NCBI RefSeq assembly: GCF_000025985.1
Contig: NC_003228.3
Span: forward strand, 4,092,001-4,156,000
Length of the DNA: 64,000 bases
Source: Bacteroides fragilis NCTC 9343
Lineage (GTDB): Bacteria > Bacteroidota > Bacteroidia > Bacteroidales > Bacteroidaceae
Direction of reading: 5' to 3'
In this document: positions 16,178-25,541 of the stretch, piece by piece
Layout: every line of letters begins with the position of its first letter
Numbering within the stretch: the first letter of the stretch is position 1
Made by a program: the position numbers and the translations under genes
The notes under the pieces: model-generated
The model's input: the letters and a program-made list of their open reading frames with translations, nothing else
The model's database searches: none
What the model was told of the DNA's origin: nothing

Positions 16178-16636
16178 ATGAACATCTTGTACACGTATCC
16201 CGAAACAATCGTTGACGGAGAAGGTATCCGCTATTCGATCTATCTGGCAGGATGCAGGCACGGCTGTCCGGGTTGTCATAACCCGGAAAGCTGGAACCCG
16301 CAAGCCGGTGAGGAACTATCCGAAGGACGGCTGGCTTCCATCATCCGCGAAATAAACTCGAACCCGTTGCTCGACGGAGTGACTTTCTCCGGGGGCGATC
16401 CTTTTTATGATCCGGAAGCATTTTTGCCTGTCATCCGGAGAGTAAAAACAGAAACGGGACAGAATATCTGGTGCTACACAGGATATACTTACGAGGAAAT
16501 AGAATCGGATCCGAAACTGGCAGCCATATTGCCCTACATAGATGTACTGGTGGACGGGCGCTTCAAACAGGAACTTTATTCACCGCATCTGGAATTCAGA
16601 GGAAGCAGTAATCAGCGGATTATCAAACTGAAATAG
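16178..16636 (+). CDS. nrdG: anaerobic ribonucleotide reductase activating protein
   Basis: A 152-aa radical SAM enzyme that installs the glycyl radical on NrdD. The iron-sulfur cluster motif is CRHGCPGC near residues 26-33, followed by [13 protein letters not shown], which binds SAM. It is 6 bp downstream of nrdD in the same operon, so the B12 riboswitch controls both. Confidence 0.94.
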   Translation: MNILYTYPETIVDGEGIRYSIYLAGCRHGCPGCHNPESWNPQAGEELSEGRLASIIREINSNPLLDGVTFSGGDPFYDPEAFLPVIRRVKTETGQNIWCYTGYTYEEIESDPKLAAILPYIDVLVDGRFKQELYSPHLEFRGSSNQRIIKLK

Positions 16637-16660
16637 ATATAAATAAACAAGCGTCGAAAG

Positions 16661-16744
16661 CACCACAGATTGCACAAATATCAATGGTTTATCGGACGGA
16701 CTATCAACGATAACATTGGAAGTCGATCTGTGAAATCTGTGGTG
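16661..16744. repeat. CCACAGATT hairpin repeat, copy 1
   Basis: CACCACAGATTGCACA (16661-16676) pairs with TGTGAAATCTGTGGTG (16729-16744) with one mismatch around a 52-nt loop. It belongs to the dispersed family also seen at 18317, 21421, 40646, 43357 and 49741. Confidence 0.7.
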
Positions 16745-16870
16745 AAGACGACCTTCCACTCCCTCCCCATCAAGTTTCAATGTGTAAAAAAACTTATATA
16801 TCACTACCTCCCCCAACCGAAAAAGTCCGATTTTGTTTATTTTTGTAGCACTTCCATAAAAAAGTTCTTT

Positions 16871-18277
16871 ATGATTCTACATACACAAACTCCGGTAGTT
16901 GACGAAACAGACGGCCTTCCTCTCCCGCACCGTATATGGGCAGTTGTCGGTATTTCTTTTGCCTTATGCATGTCGGTACTCGATATCAACATTATCAACG
17001 TGGTACTCCCGACACTTTCTCACGACTTCGGAACTTCTCCGGCAGTCACGACCTGGATTATCAACGGCTACCAGCTTGCCATTGTCATCTCTTTGCTTTC
17101 ATTCTCGTCACTGGGAGAAATTTATGGATACCGCAAAATATTTCTTTCGGGAATAGCTATGTTCATCGTCACTTCCCTGATCTGCGCTTTGTCCCATTCA
17201 TTTTGGACATTGACCATTGCCCGCATTTTCCAGGGATTCAGTGCTTCGGCCATTACCAGCGTCAACACGGCTCAGTTACGTACGATTTACCCCCGAAAAC
17301 AAATCGGCCGGGGAATGGGGATCAATGCCATGGTAGTGGCCATATCGGCAGCAGCCGGCCCCTCGGTAGCCAGCGGAATTCTATCTGTCGCTTCCTGGCA
17401 CTGGCTATTCGCTATCAACGTCCCTCTCGGATTAGTTGCCCTGACTTTGGGATTAAAGTACCTGCCCCGAAAAGAGGAACGTTCAAACAGACAATTCGAC
17501 AAGCTGAGTGCCATAGCCAATGCAATCACCTTCGGACTCCTGATTTATACTTTGGATGGATTTGCCCACCACGAAAACAATGATTATATAGTGATACAAC
17601 TTGCTGTATTGGCAGTTGTCGGGACTTATTATGTGCGCAGACAGTTGAACCAACCGTCTCCTCTCCTTCCCCTCGACCTGTTGGGAATTCCCATTTTCAG
17701 GCTTTCCATTCTTACCAGTATCTGTTCGTTCACCGCTCAAATGCTGGCAATGGTCTCTTTACCCTTCTTCCTGCAAAACTCTTTGGGATACAGCGAGGTC
17801 ATGACCGGGCTATTGTTAACTCCCTGGCCTATAGCCACACTGGTGACAGCACCGGTAGCCGGATATCTGGTGGAACGCATTCATCCCGGCATACTGGGCA
17901 GCATCGGGATGGCATTGTTCTGTATCGGACTTTACTCTCTGTCTACATTAACGGCGGATTCATCGGTCACCGGCATCATCCTGCGATTGATGCTTTGTGG
18001 TGCAGGTTTCGGTCTTTTCCAGACACCGAACAACAGTACAATCATCTCTTCCGCCCCTACCCGACGTTCGGGAGGAGCCAGCGGAATGTTGGGTATGGCA
18101 CGGCTCTTGGGACAGACATTCGGTACGACACTGGTTGCTTTGCTCTTCAGTTTTGTAGTACACGAGAAGAGTACGGCGGTCTGTCTGATAGCCGGCAGCG
18201 GATTTGCTTTTGTCGCAGCAGTGGTAAGCAGCATGCGGCTTTCACAACCCTCCACATTAAAGACGAAGCCCCGATAA
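16871..18277 (+). CDS. MFS transporter of the EmrB/QacA (DHA2) type
   Basis: The 468-aa product has about 14 transmembrane helices. Motif-like segments include SVLDINIINVVLP after helix 1, WIINGYQLAIVISLL, and the loop GRGMGINAMVVAISAAAGPSVAS, which resembles motif C of drug:proton antiporters. It probably exports small toxic molecules through the inner membrane. The frame is open from 16670, but ATG 16871 starts just before the first helix. TATTTTTG at 16838-16845 is a -7 element. No membrane-fusion partner gene is adjacent. Confidence 0.88.
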   Translation: MILHTQTPVVDETDGLPLPHRIWAVVGISFALCMSVLDINIINVVLPTLSHDFGTSPAVTTWIINGYQLAIVISLLSFSSLGEIYGYRKIFLSGIAMFIVTSLICALSHSFWTLTIARIFQGFSASAITSVNTAQLRTIYPRKQIGRGMGINAMVVAISAAAGPSVASGILSVASWHWLFAINVPLGLVALTLGLKYLPRKEERSNRQFDKLSAIANAITFGLLIYTLDGFAHHENNDYIVIQLAVLAVVGTYYVRRQLNQPSPLLPLDLLGIPIFRLSILTSICSFTAQMLAMVSLPFFLQNSLGYSEVMTGLLLTPWPIATLVTAPVAGYLVERIHPGILGSIGMALFCIGLYSLSTLTADSSVTGIILRLMLCGAGFGLFQTPNNSTIISSAPTRRSGGASGMLGMARLLGQTFGTTLVALLFSFVVHEKSTAVCLIAGSGFAFVAAVVSSMRLSQPSTLKTKPR

Positions 18278-18316
18278 CCATCTCAATCCACGTATATCGT
18301 CCCACCGGAAGCCAGA

Positions 18317-18392
18317 GTAACACAAAGTGACACAGAAAGAACTTAAGCTATTCATAATATTGATCTGTGCAAATCCGTGTTATTTTGTGGTG
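18317..18392. repeat. CCACAGATT hairpin repeat, degenerate copy 2
   Basis: The right half, ATCTGTGCAAATCCGTG then TTATTTTGTGGTGAA, matches the family well. The left half (GTAACACAAAGTGACACAG) is decayed. It lies between the convergent MFS and phnW genes. Confidence 0.5.
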
Positions 18393-18441
18393 AATATAAG
18401 TTTTTTGAAGCCACCTCCATGTCAATCAATGAATGAAAAAT

Positions 18442-19530
18442 TTAGTACTCAGTCTCTCTAACCACCTCCACCAGACGGGCAAAGTCCTCCGGATGTACAT
18501 CTCCGATATTACCGATACGGAAAGTATCCGCTTTTGAAATTTTTCCGGGATAGATTACAAAACCCTTGGATTTAAGGGCGGTATAGAAGGCCTTAAAGTC
18601 GAATCCGGTTTTCGGATACAAGAATGAAGTGATAATAGGTGACTGGATTGCGTCATCGAGCAAAGTTACAAAACCGAGTGAACGCATACCCTCTACCAGT
18701 ACCCGGTGATTCTCACAATATCTCCGGTGACGGGCCTCCACTCCACCTTCTTCAATCAGTTCGGTAAGGGCCTGCTTGAAAGCACGCACCACATGGGTCG
18801 GTGAAGTAAAACGCCATTTACCATGCCCTTTTTCCATCGTTTCCCACTGGTCGTAAATATCCAGAGAAAGAGAACGGGCTACTCCCTTACAACGCACCAG
18901 TTCCGAACGGCGGGCTATGATAAATCCGAATCCCGGAACTCCCTGGATACATTTATTGGCACTGCTGATCAGGAAATCGATTCCCAACTCACTAACATCC
19001 ATCGGGATACCTCCAAAGCTGCTCATAGCATCCACAATCAGTTTCTTGCCAGGCATCTTCACTACATGTGCCAGCTCCTTCAACGGATTCAGGATACCGG
19101 TAGTCGTTTCGCAGTGAACGAAGGCCACATGAGTAACATCTGAATTATTGCTCAGATAGTCGTCCACATAGTCTACCGATACCTGTTCCGTTTCATCAAA
19201 AGCAAGGAGCTCGTAGTCGATATGATAATATTCGGCAATATTCCCCATCCGGTCACCATAAGCACCGTTACTGCAAATCAGAAGTTTATCATTCTTACCG
19301 ATGGCAGCACCAATCACGGCTTCTACACAATAGGTTCCGCTTCCTTGCAAAAGAACAGATGTATACTCTTCCGTATTGCGGGTAGCAATGCCGACCAGCT
19401 CTTTACGCAATGATTCGACAATGTGCAAATTATAGTCTTCATCCCATGTACACCAGTCGGTCATCATGGTTTCCTTTACAGTCTCTGAGGTAGTAAGTGG
19501 TCCGGGGGTCAATAACAAATAAGGTTTCAT
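18442..19530 (-). CDS. phnW: 2-aminoethylphosphonate-pyruvate transaminase
   Basis: A PLP enzyme that converts 2-aminoethylphosphonate and pyruvate to phosphonoacetaldehyde and alanine. The 362-aa product begins [14 protein letters not shown], as in this family, and has the PLP lysine in [13 protein letters not shown] (about K193). [10 protein letters not shown] and [11 protein letters not shown] are further aminotransferase class V landmarks. The gene lies 5 bp behind phnX in one operon, so this is the phosphonatase degradation route. No aepX/aepY biosynthetic genes are nearby. Confidence 0.95.
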   Translation of the reverse strand: MKPYLLLTPGPLTTSETVKETMMTDWCTWDEDYNLHIVESLRKELVGIATRNTEEYTSVLLQGSGTYCVEAVIGAAIGKNDKLLICSNGAYGDRMGNIAEYYHIDYELLAFDETEQVSVDYVDDYLSNNSDVTHVAFVHCETTTGILNPLKELAHVVKMPGKKLIVDAMSSFGGIPMDVSELGIDFLISSANKCIQGVPGFGFIIARRSELVRCKGVARSLSLDIYDQWETMEKGHGKWRFTSPTHVVRAFKQALTELIEEGGVEARHRRYCENHRVLVEGMRSLGFVTLLDDAIQSPIITSFLYPKTGFDFKAFYTALKSKGFVIYPGKISKADTFRIGNIGDVHPEDFARLVEVVRETEY

Positions 19531-19535
19531 ATCGA

Positions 19536-20327
19536 TTAATGATTTAGTTTTGAGTTAATTAGTTGAATCAGTGCGGGAAGTTCTTCAATGCTTCGAATGA
19601 CATACGAGGCTCCCGCAGCCAGCATACGTTGTTTCACTTCAGCAATACGGTTCTCGAGTTCGGCAGCCGGCAAGGCGTGCGTCTCTTCTTCGGTGAGTGC
19701 CATCTCGTTACTTCCGAGAACCACTCCCACACTCCATACTTTGGCATGTACACCTTCCTGAATATCGGCAATGGTGTCGCCTACCTTCACCACTGTATCC
19801 GGATCGGGAACCGCCAGTTTCGTGAGATTCTCAAAAATCATATAGGGAGCAGGACGACCGGCGGGCAGCAGATTCGGAGTGGCACAGTAATCCACCCGGT
19901 ATCCTTTGGCCTGTGCCTCGGGTAGTACCACATCCATCATCTCGCGGGTATAGCCTGTAGTAGAACCTATTTTCAGTCCTTCGGCACGCAACTTCTCCAA
20001 CGTAGGGATCACACCCGGAATAGGATCGGTATACTCTTTCAGTGAAGCAAAAAGATATTTCTCGAACAGGTGGTTCAGCTCTACGACATCCTCCTCTGTC
20101 CAGGCACGTCGATAACGGTTTATGAATTGTTCGTTTACTTCGGGCATAGTCAGCAATTCACGGATGTGCTGAATTTTCGGCAACCCCATAGGCTTACGAG
20201 TCTGCTCGACATCGATCGTGAGTCCCTTCCCGGCAAAAGCCTTGATGAAAGCAGCCACCGGAGCGAAACATCCGTAATCGACTGCCGTTCCTGCCCAGTC
20301 CATAATGATACATTCAATCTTTTTCAT
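19536..20327 (-). CDS. phnX: phosphonoacetaldehyde hydrolase (phosphonatase)
   Basis: A HAD-superfamily enzyme that cleaves the C-P bond of phosphonoacetaldehyde into acetaldehyde and phosphate. It has the nucleophile motif [13 protein letters not shown] near residue 9, [12 protein letters not shown] (motif II) and [14 protein letters not shown] (motif IV acidic pair). A Lys in the cap domain would form the Schiff base. ATG 20327 replaces an in-frame start at 20366. The pair with phnW allows use of 2-aminoethylphosphonate as a phosphorus source. Confidence 0.94.
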   Translation of the reverse strand: MKKIECIIMDWAGTAVDYGCFAPVAAFIKAFAGKGLTIDVEQTRKPMGLPKIQHIRELLTMPEVNEQFINRYRRAWTEEDVVELNHLFEKYLFASLKEYTDPIPGVIPTLEKLRAEGLKIGSTTGYTREMMDVVLPEAQAKGYRVDYCATPNLLPAGRPAPYMIFENLTKLAVPDPDTVVKVGDTIADIQEGVHAKVWSVGVVLGSNEMALTEEETHALPAAELENRIAEVKQRMLAAGASYVIRSIEELPALIQLINSKLNH

Positions 20328-20488
20328 TTTATGTCTATAATTTCCTTGTTTTTGAATCTGATGCAAAAGTAGGGCATCCCGTACAGAGCAAAAATGAATT
20401 CCGCATGATTCATTTCATTCATATTCCGCACATTTCTTCCGAAATATTAATGTAACATTCATATCATGATTATATAATCCAAAAGTCA

Positions 20489-20496
20489 TATATTTG
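20489..20496 (+). promoter_or_regulatory. -7 element of the regulator-like gene
   Basis: TATATTTG. Transcription near 20503 excludes the in-frame ATG at 20494 and supports ATG 20524. Confidence 0.5.
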
Positions 20497-20523
20497 CAAT
20501 GTAAACAATGCGTCGATGTACTT

Positions 20524-21402
20524 ATGAACGAACTGGAAGATATATACAAACGAATCGAATATCTCCGTAACAACGGAGTGAAAATGAAAGAAATAGCCGA
20601 CTGGATACACATGGCTCCCAGTGTGCTGTCCGCACTCTACTCCAGTGTGCTGCCCACCTATCTGAACCTGCAAAAGACCAAGCCCCGGGAAGAGGCTCTG
20701 GACGAGGCACTGGCACTGGTAAACAATGTGTCGAAGAAACGGCTGCTCGGCAATCTGGGAGAAATGAAAGAACGGCTCTTCGATCTGGAACCCAATCAGG
20801 AAGCCAACATAACAGGAAATGCTTTTCTGAAATTACTGGAAAAGGAAATGCAGGAATCTGTGGGGGAAGTCTACAATTACAGTGGCACGTACCTGAGCTA
20901 CAGCCTTTCTTCATCGACAGACAGCCTCAAGGCAGAACCCTATCTGATCTGTGCATCAGAAAACAATGATTATGTGAAAGTAGGCATGATCAATGCCTAT
21001 AAATCAGTGCACTGGGGAAGTGGCATTATCAGTAATCATCAAAATTCATACCTGATGTTCAATGAACGGGAACTTCCGCAGTTTGCCCTGGTAACCATCT
21101 ATCTGCAATTACCCCATTATGAGTTTCCGCATATGCTGAAAGGATTATATCTCTGTCTGGACTATAACCATAACCCGATAGCCCGGAGAATTGTCCTGGT
21201 GAAGCAATCGGACAGCACAGACATAGACGAGTTCCTGAAAATGGAAGGAAAGTTAATCTCCAGATCGGAACTGACCCCTGAAGAAGAGATCTATTATAAT
21301 TATACATGCCAGGAAGGGGACTATATCAAGACTTGTACGGTACCCTCACCCAAACTGGATGAATCGGATCTGGAAAGAGAAAAAAAGATGCTGAAAATAT
21401 AA
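20524..21402 (+). CDS. putative HTH regulator divergent from phnXW, 292 aa
   Basis: The N-terminal section (YKRIEYLRNNGVKMKEIADW, then HMAPSVLSALYSSVLPTY) looks like a helix-turn-helix of the kind used by Xre-like or transposon-type regulators. The remainder contains a predicted alpha/beta domain (ESVGEVYNYSGTYLSYSL, PYLICASENNDYVKVGM, KGLYLCLDYNHNPIARRIVL) that I do not recognise. It could be a ligand-sensing domain. It is divergent from phnX with 196 bp between the two start codons, so local control of the phosphonate genes is plausible, but this is inference. Confidence 0.6.
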   Translation: MNELEDIYKRIEYLRNNGVKMKEIADWIHMAPSVLSALYSSVLPTYLNLQKTKPREEALDEALALVNNVSKKRLLGNLGEMKERLFDLEPNQEANITGNAFLKLLEKEMQESVGEVYNYSGTYLSYSLSSSTDSLKAEPYLICASENNDYVKVGMINAYKSVHWGSGIISNHQNSYLMFNERELPQFALVTIYLQLPHYEFPHMLKGLYLCLDYNHNPIARRIVLVKQSDSTDIDEFLKMEGKLISRSELTPEEEIYYNYTCQEGDYIKTCTVPSPKLDESDLEREKKMLKI

Positions 21403-21420
21403 AGCGACATACCCTAAAAA

Positions 21421-21500
21421 CACCACAGGCTACTCAGATTTAGTTATTGAACAGGAGTTATCCGAATAGATCCCCCCTGAAAACCTGAGTAGCCTATGGT
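21421..21500. repeat. hairpin repeat, copy 3 (bidirectional terminator position)
   Basis: ACCACAGGCTACTCAG (21422-21437) pairs with CTGAGTAGCCTATGGT (21485-21500) with one mismatch and a loop of 47 nt. It lies between two convergent genes. The outer ends (CACCACAG and TATGGTAAA) match the family, while the inner arms are different. Confidence 0.6.
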
Positions 21501-21528
21501 AAAAAATACTTTTCCGAGAACTCTCCTA

Positions 21529-22884
21529 TCAGAAGAAGAATCTCAATATATCATTGAAGTTAGCCCAAATCAAAAGGCCGAACAACAAAATCATACCCGC
21601 CATTTGTGCGTATTCCATAAATTTATCACTCGGTTTGCGACGGGCAATGATTTCATAGAACAGGAACAAGACGTGTCCGCCGTCCAACGCAGGAATAGGC
21701 AGAATATTCATAAAAGCAAGGATGATAGACAAGAATGCCGTCATATACCAGAACTGATGCCAATTCCAGGTTGCAGGGAAGATGCTTCCGATGGTTCCGA
21801 AACCGCCCAATTGTTTAGCTCCCTCTTTTGAGAAAAGATATTTCATGTTGCCTACATAACCTTTCAAAGTCTTCACTCCTAATGCTACACCGGCCGGGAA
21901 GGATTCAAAGAAACCATACTCTTTCCTGATTACAGGAAGAAGTCGATCCGTATATGGATTGACCGCTACTCCTATTTTGAAAGCTGAATCCGTAGTCAAA
22001 GTCAATACATCGGTCTTTCCGTCACGCACATAAGTCAATGAGATCTGGTGCGGATTGATACTGTCATTTTGTAACGCTTTCGCATTTTGTCTTCTTTCAG
22101 CCATAGCTGCCAGGAAGTCTGTATAAGAAACCGGCTTTCCGTCGAGAGCAATGATACTGTCGCCAGGCTGGATACCGGCCATGGCTGCAGGTGAATTGAC
22201 CATCACGCTATCGACTACATAGGGGAAACGGAATTCGGCAAAGCGAACACTGTCACCCAACAGACGCTGCATCATATCTTCAGGGATATATACAGATGCC
22301 TTCTTACCCTCACGCAACACCGTTACCTCCCGGGCATCAGCTATCTGGCTGAGCATATCGGGATCGTAGCGTACAAAATCGACTCCGTCGGCAGACAACA
22401 AAATATCTCCGTCCTGAAATCCCACCGCTTTGGCTGTTTCATTAAAGTCCATACCCAATGGGGCTTTCTGTACGGGAATGTATTGATCACCCCACTTAAA
22501 CAGAATCATTGAATAGATGAACAGAGCCAAAAGGAAGTTGAACAACACACCTCCCACCATAATCAACAGGCGCTGCCACGCAGGTTTAGAACGAAATTCC
22601 CACGGCTGTTCCGGTTGCTTCATTTGCTCGGTATCCATCGATTCGTCAATCATTCCGGCTATTTTGACATATCCCCCTAAAGGTAACCAACCGACAGCAT
22701 ATTCTGTCTCACTTTTCTTTGGCTTAAATTTAAATAGTGTGAACCAAGGATCAAAGAATAAACAAAACTTTTCTACCCGTACTTTGAACAGGCGGGCAAA
22801 GAGAAAGTGCCCTCCTTCGTGAATGATGACGAGCAAAGATAAGCTCATAATCAATTGCAGGGCACGGATTAAAAATGTTTCCAT
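21529..22884 (-). CDS. rseP: site-2 protease RseP (RIP metalloprotease)
   Basis: A membrane-embedded zinc protease that cleaves transmembrane substrates such as anti-sigma factors and signal-peptide remnants. The metal motif HEGGH lies in the first transmembrane helix (LVIIHEGGHFLFARLF), and the LDG-type motif with the third ligand is PIPALDGGHVLFLFYE near the C terminus. Two PDZ regions lie between (ETAKAVGFQDGDILLSADG and PAAMAGIQPGDSIIALDG). Length is 451 aa, typical. It is the last gene in the minus-strand run, 19 bp behind dxr. Confidence 0.94.
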   Translation of the reverse strand: METFLIRALQLIMSLSLLVIIHEGGHFLFARLFKVRVEKFCLFFDPWFTLFKFKPKKSETEYAVGWLPLGGYVKIAGMIDESMDTEQMKQPEQPWEFRSKPAWQRLLIMVGGVLFNFLLALFIYSMILFKWGDQYIPVQKAPLGMDFNETAKAVGFQDGDILLSADGVDFVRYDPDMLSQIADAREVTVLREGKKASVYIPEDMMQRLLGDSVRFAEFRFPYVVDSVMVNSPAAMAGIQPGDSIIALDGKPVSYTDFLAAMAERRQNAKALQNDSINPHQISLTYVRDGKTDVLTLTTDSAFKIGVAVNPYTDRLLPVIRKEYGFFESFPAGVALGVKTLKGYVGNMKYLFSKEGAKQLGGFGTIGSIFPATWNWHQFWYMTAFLSIILAFMNILPIPALDGGHVLFLFYEIIARRKPSDKFMEYAQMAGMILLFGLLIWANFNDILRFFF

Positions 22885-22903
22885 CAGATTATTTACAATT
22901 TAT

Positions 22904-24070
22904 TTATTTACATATTAATTCACGGGCAATCCGGCGTGCTTCCGCATCGGTTGCCACATAGTCGTCGTAAGTAGGAGTCTGTACGAAAGACACCTGCCCC
23001 ATGGTATGTTCTATCACATCACTCATGCCGAGAAAGCTGATTTCATCACGAAGAAAAGCCGCCACAACCACCTCGTTGGCCGCATTTACGATGCAAGGCA
23101 TATTCCCTCCCCTATACATCGATTCATAGGCCAATGCCAGATTACGGAACCGCTTGGTATCGGGTTGCTCAAAAGTAAGGTTCGTACATTTCGAAAAATC
23201 AAGCCGGTCGAAAGACGAATTGATACGATCGGGATAAGAGAAAGCATACTGAATGGGCAGACGCATATCGGGCATTCCCAACTGGGCCTTTATTGCTCCA
23301 TCCTCAAACTGCACCATCGAATGAATAACCGACTGCGGATGTACCACCACCTCAATCTGGCTGGGCTGTACGCCAAACAACCATTTGGCTTCGATCACTT
23401 CGAACCCCTTGTTCATCATCGAGGCAGAGTCAATAGTGATCTTAGCTCCCATTTCCCAATTCGGATGTTTGAGAGCCTGTACTTTTGTCACAGTCTTCAA
23501 CTGTTCCATAGTACATGTACGGAAAGGACCTCCGGAAGCAGTCAGGATAACTTTCTCTATCGGATTGCCTACCTCTCCGGCCAAACACTGAAATACTGCC
23601 GAATGTTCGGAATCGACAGGAAGAATCGGTGTACGGTATTGCCGGGCTAACTGATTAATCAACTCTCCGGCAACTACCAGTGTCTCTTTATTGGCAAGGG
23701 CAATGGCTTTTCCGGCACGAATGGCATTCATGGTCGGCTTCAATCCCGCATACCCCACCATAGCGGTCAGAACTACATCGATAGGGCCGGACTCTACAAT
23801 CTGGCATAACGCAGCAGCACCTGCATACACCTTAACAGGCAGGTCGCTGAGAGCCTCTTTCAGTTGGGCATATTTCTCTTCATTGGCTATAACTACAGCC
23901 TCAGGCATAAACTTACGTGCCTGGGCTATCAGGAGATCTACCTTATTATTGGCAGTCAGTGCATACACCTCGTACAGTTCGGGATGCTCTTCGATAACCT
24001 GCAAGGCCTGGGTACCAATAGAACCCGTAGAGCCTAAGATAGCTATTTGTTTCTTCTTTATCTCGTTCAT
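22904..24070 (-). CDS. dxr: 1-deoxy-D-xylulose-5-phosphate reductoisomerase
   Basis: The second step of the MEP isoprenoid pathway, NADPH-dependent. The NADPH-binding motif is GSTGSIGTQALQVI at about 13-26. The substrate and metal site is in PVDSEHSAVFQC, SGGPFRTCTMEQL, and PNWEMGAKITIDSASMMNKG. The 388-aa length is normal. Fosmidomycin targets this enzyme in other bacteria. The start is 2 bp beyond the stop codon of the M23 peptidase gene, so they are co-transcribed. Confidence 0.95.
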   Translation of the reverse strand: MNEIKKKQIAILGSTGSIGTQALQVIEEHPELYEVYALTANNKVDLLIAQARKFMPEAVVIANEEKYAQLKEALSDLPVKVYAGAAALCQIVESGPIDVVLTAMVGYAGLKPTMNAIRAGKAIALANKETLVVAGELINQLARQYRTPILPVDSEHSAVFQCLAGEVGNPIEKVILTASGGPFRTCTMEQLKTVTKVQALKHPNWEMGAKITIDSASMMNKGFEVIEAKWLFGVQPSQIEVVVHPQSVIHSMVQFEDGAIKAQLGMPDMRLPIQYAFSYPDRINSSFDRLDFSKCTNLTFEQPDTKRFRNLALAYESMYRGGNMPCIVNAANEVVVAAFLRDEISFLGMSDVIEHTMGQVSFVQTPTYDDYVATDAEARRIARELICK

Positions 24071-24072
24071 TA

Positions 24073-24933
24073 TTAGAATACAATGTATTTTTCAGGATTA
24101 ACCGGCCGTCCTCTGTGCCAAAGTTCAAAATGAAGATGCGGACCGGTAGTGAGCGTTCCGCTATTCCCAACCAAGGCAATAGCTTCACCTCCCTTCACAG
24201 TATCGCCTTCACGCTTCAGCAACGAACCGCAATGTTTATAGACTGATACAAAATCCTGGTTATGCTGTACCTCGATCAGGTAACCGGTTTCGGCCGTATA
24301 GGTACTCAATATGACTGTACCGTCCAAAGTGGCCAATACACTTTCGTTGGGATTGGCGGCAATATCGGTTCCAAAATGTTTCTTTTCGGCATCAAAATGA
24401 TCGGAAATCATGCCACGGGTCGGACGATAAAAAATCAGTCCGTTGACATCGGGCTGTGCGGTAATAGAGGTCAGATTATATTTTTCGGTCTCTTCATATT
24501 GACGACGGAAAGCTTCTTCACGTTCGGAACGGGCAATCAGCGAATCTTCACGCATGGCGGTCAATGAGTCCATTGACTGTACAGTATCCACCCGCACGGT
24601 GCCGCTGAAGATATCCTGTATATTCATGATATACATATTCTGACGGTCTACCAACTGTTGCAAAGAATCTACCCGCAAGGCATTTTCCACAACCTGAGCA
24701 CGAATATCACTATTCATATATCCCGGCAAATAGTTGCGTAAAGGAGTAAAAGTGATAATGGCAGCGGCAAACAGGAAAAGCACGGTCAGAACCGAAAGTA
24801 ACACGGAAAGACCATTCAGCTTGGATACATGAAGTCCCACCACCTCTTCGAGTGTATTCTCGTTGATGATAGTGAGTTTATACTTGAACTTGATATTGTT
24901 CCAAAAGGCTTTACTACGTTTCTTTTTCGGCAT
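24073..24933 (-). CDS. M23 family metallopeptidase
   Basis: A probable peptidoglycan endopeptidase or a divisome activator. It has one transmembrane helix at about residues 38-62, a coiled stretch rich in Gln/Ser/Arg (VDSLQQLVDRQNMYIMNIQ), and the LytM domain at the C terminus. Zinc ligands are in HFGTDIAAN (H and D) and HLHFELW (second H). The 286-aa protein thus has its domain in the periplasm. It lies in the run from tsaB to rseP. Confidence 0.9.
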   Translation of the reverse strand: MPKKKRSKAFWNNIKFKYKLTIINENTLEEVVGLHVSKLNGLSVLLSVLTVLFLFAAAIITFTPLRNYLPGYMNSDIRAQVVENALRVDSLQQLVDRQNMYIMNIQDIFSGTVRVDTVQSMDSLTAMREDSLIARSEREEAFRRQYEETEKYNLTSITAQPDVNGLIFYRPTRGMISDHFDAEKKHFGTDIAANPNESVLATLDGTVILSTYTAETGYLIEVQHNQDFVSVYKHCGSLLKREGDTVKGGEAIALVGNSGTLTTGPHLHFELWHRGRPVNPEKYIVF

Positions 24934-24998
24934 TATTATAGAATATCACGACAAATGTAAGCATTTCGCTTTACTTGCCGTCTGTTTCTTTATGCTAT

Positions 24999-25541
24999 TT
25001 AACTTTCTTCATCATCGCACTCGTCCAAAGACAGCAGGCCTTCGGGCAAATCGACTGTAATGATTTTGTGCTTCTGATCGATACCGGCAATTAATTCCTC
25101 TTGTGCAGGAATCAGCAATTCATCGCCATCACGGTCCACTACAAACAGTGTATTAACGGTAGACGTATCCACATCCGTCACCTTTCCCAAAGCACCGTGA
25201 CGGACATCTTCCACCCGGAATCCGACAAAGAAATCCCAGGACAACTCCCCGGGACCGGCTTCTTCGGCATGTTTCACCGGAAAATAAACTTCCACGTTGG
25301 TGAACATACGGGCACGTTCGGCAGTGTCTACACCTTCGAGTTTCACCAAAGCTGTGGAATCGGACCGGAAACGATACTCTTCTATAAAGAAAGGAACAAA
25401 AATATCATCTAACCGGCAAATCAGATAATCACAATCCGCCCGATCGAAAATATCGTCGGTAAAGGTGAACGACAATTCACCGTGTATGCCGTGTGGCTTA
25501 TTGAACAAGCCTATCTTGTATACATCTTCTCTTTTTATCAT
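24999..25541 (-). CDS. rimM: ribosome maturation factor RimM
   Basis: A 180-aa protein with an N-terminal RimM domain ([20 protein letters not shown], where GxHG is the family mark) and a C-terminal PRC barrel ([20 protein letters not shown] and LIPAQEELI). It binds S19 and assists 30S head assembly. Its ATG overlaps the murA stop codon by 4 bp (ATGA), so translation is coupled. Confidence 0.93.

Noticed and set aside
16670..16870. N-terminal extension of the MFS transporter
   Set aside because: It covers a hairpin repeat and the promoter -7 element; the transporter fold begins after ATG 16871.
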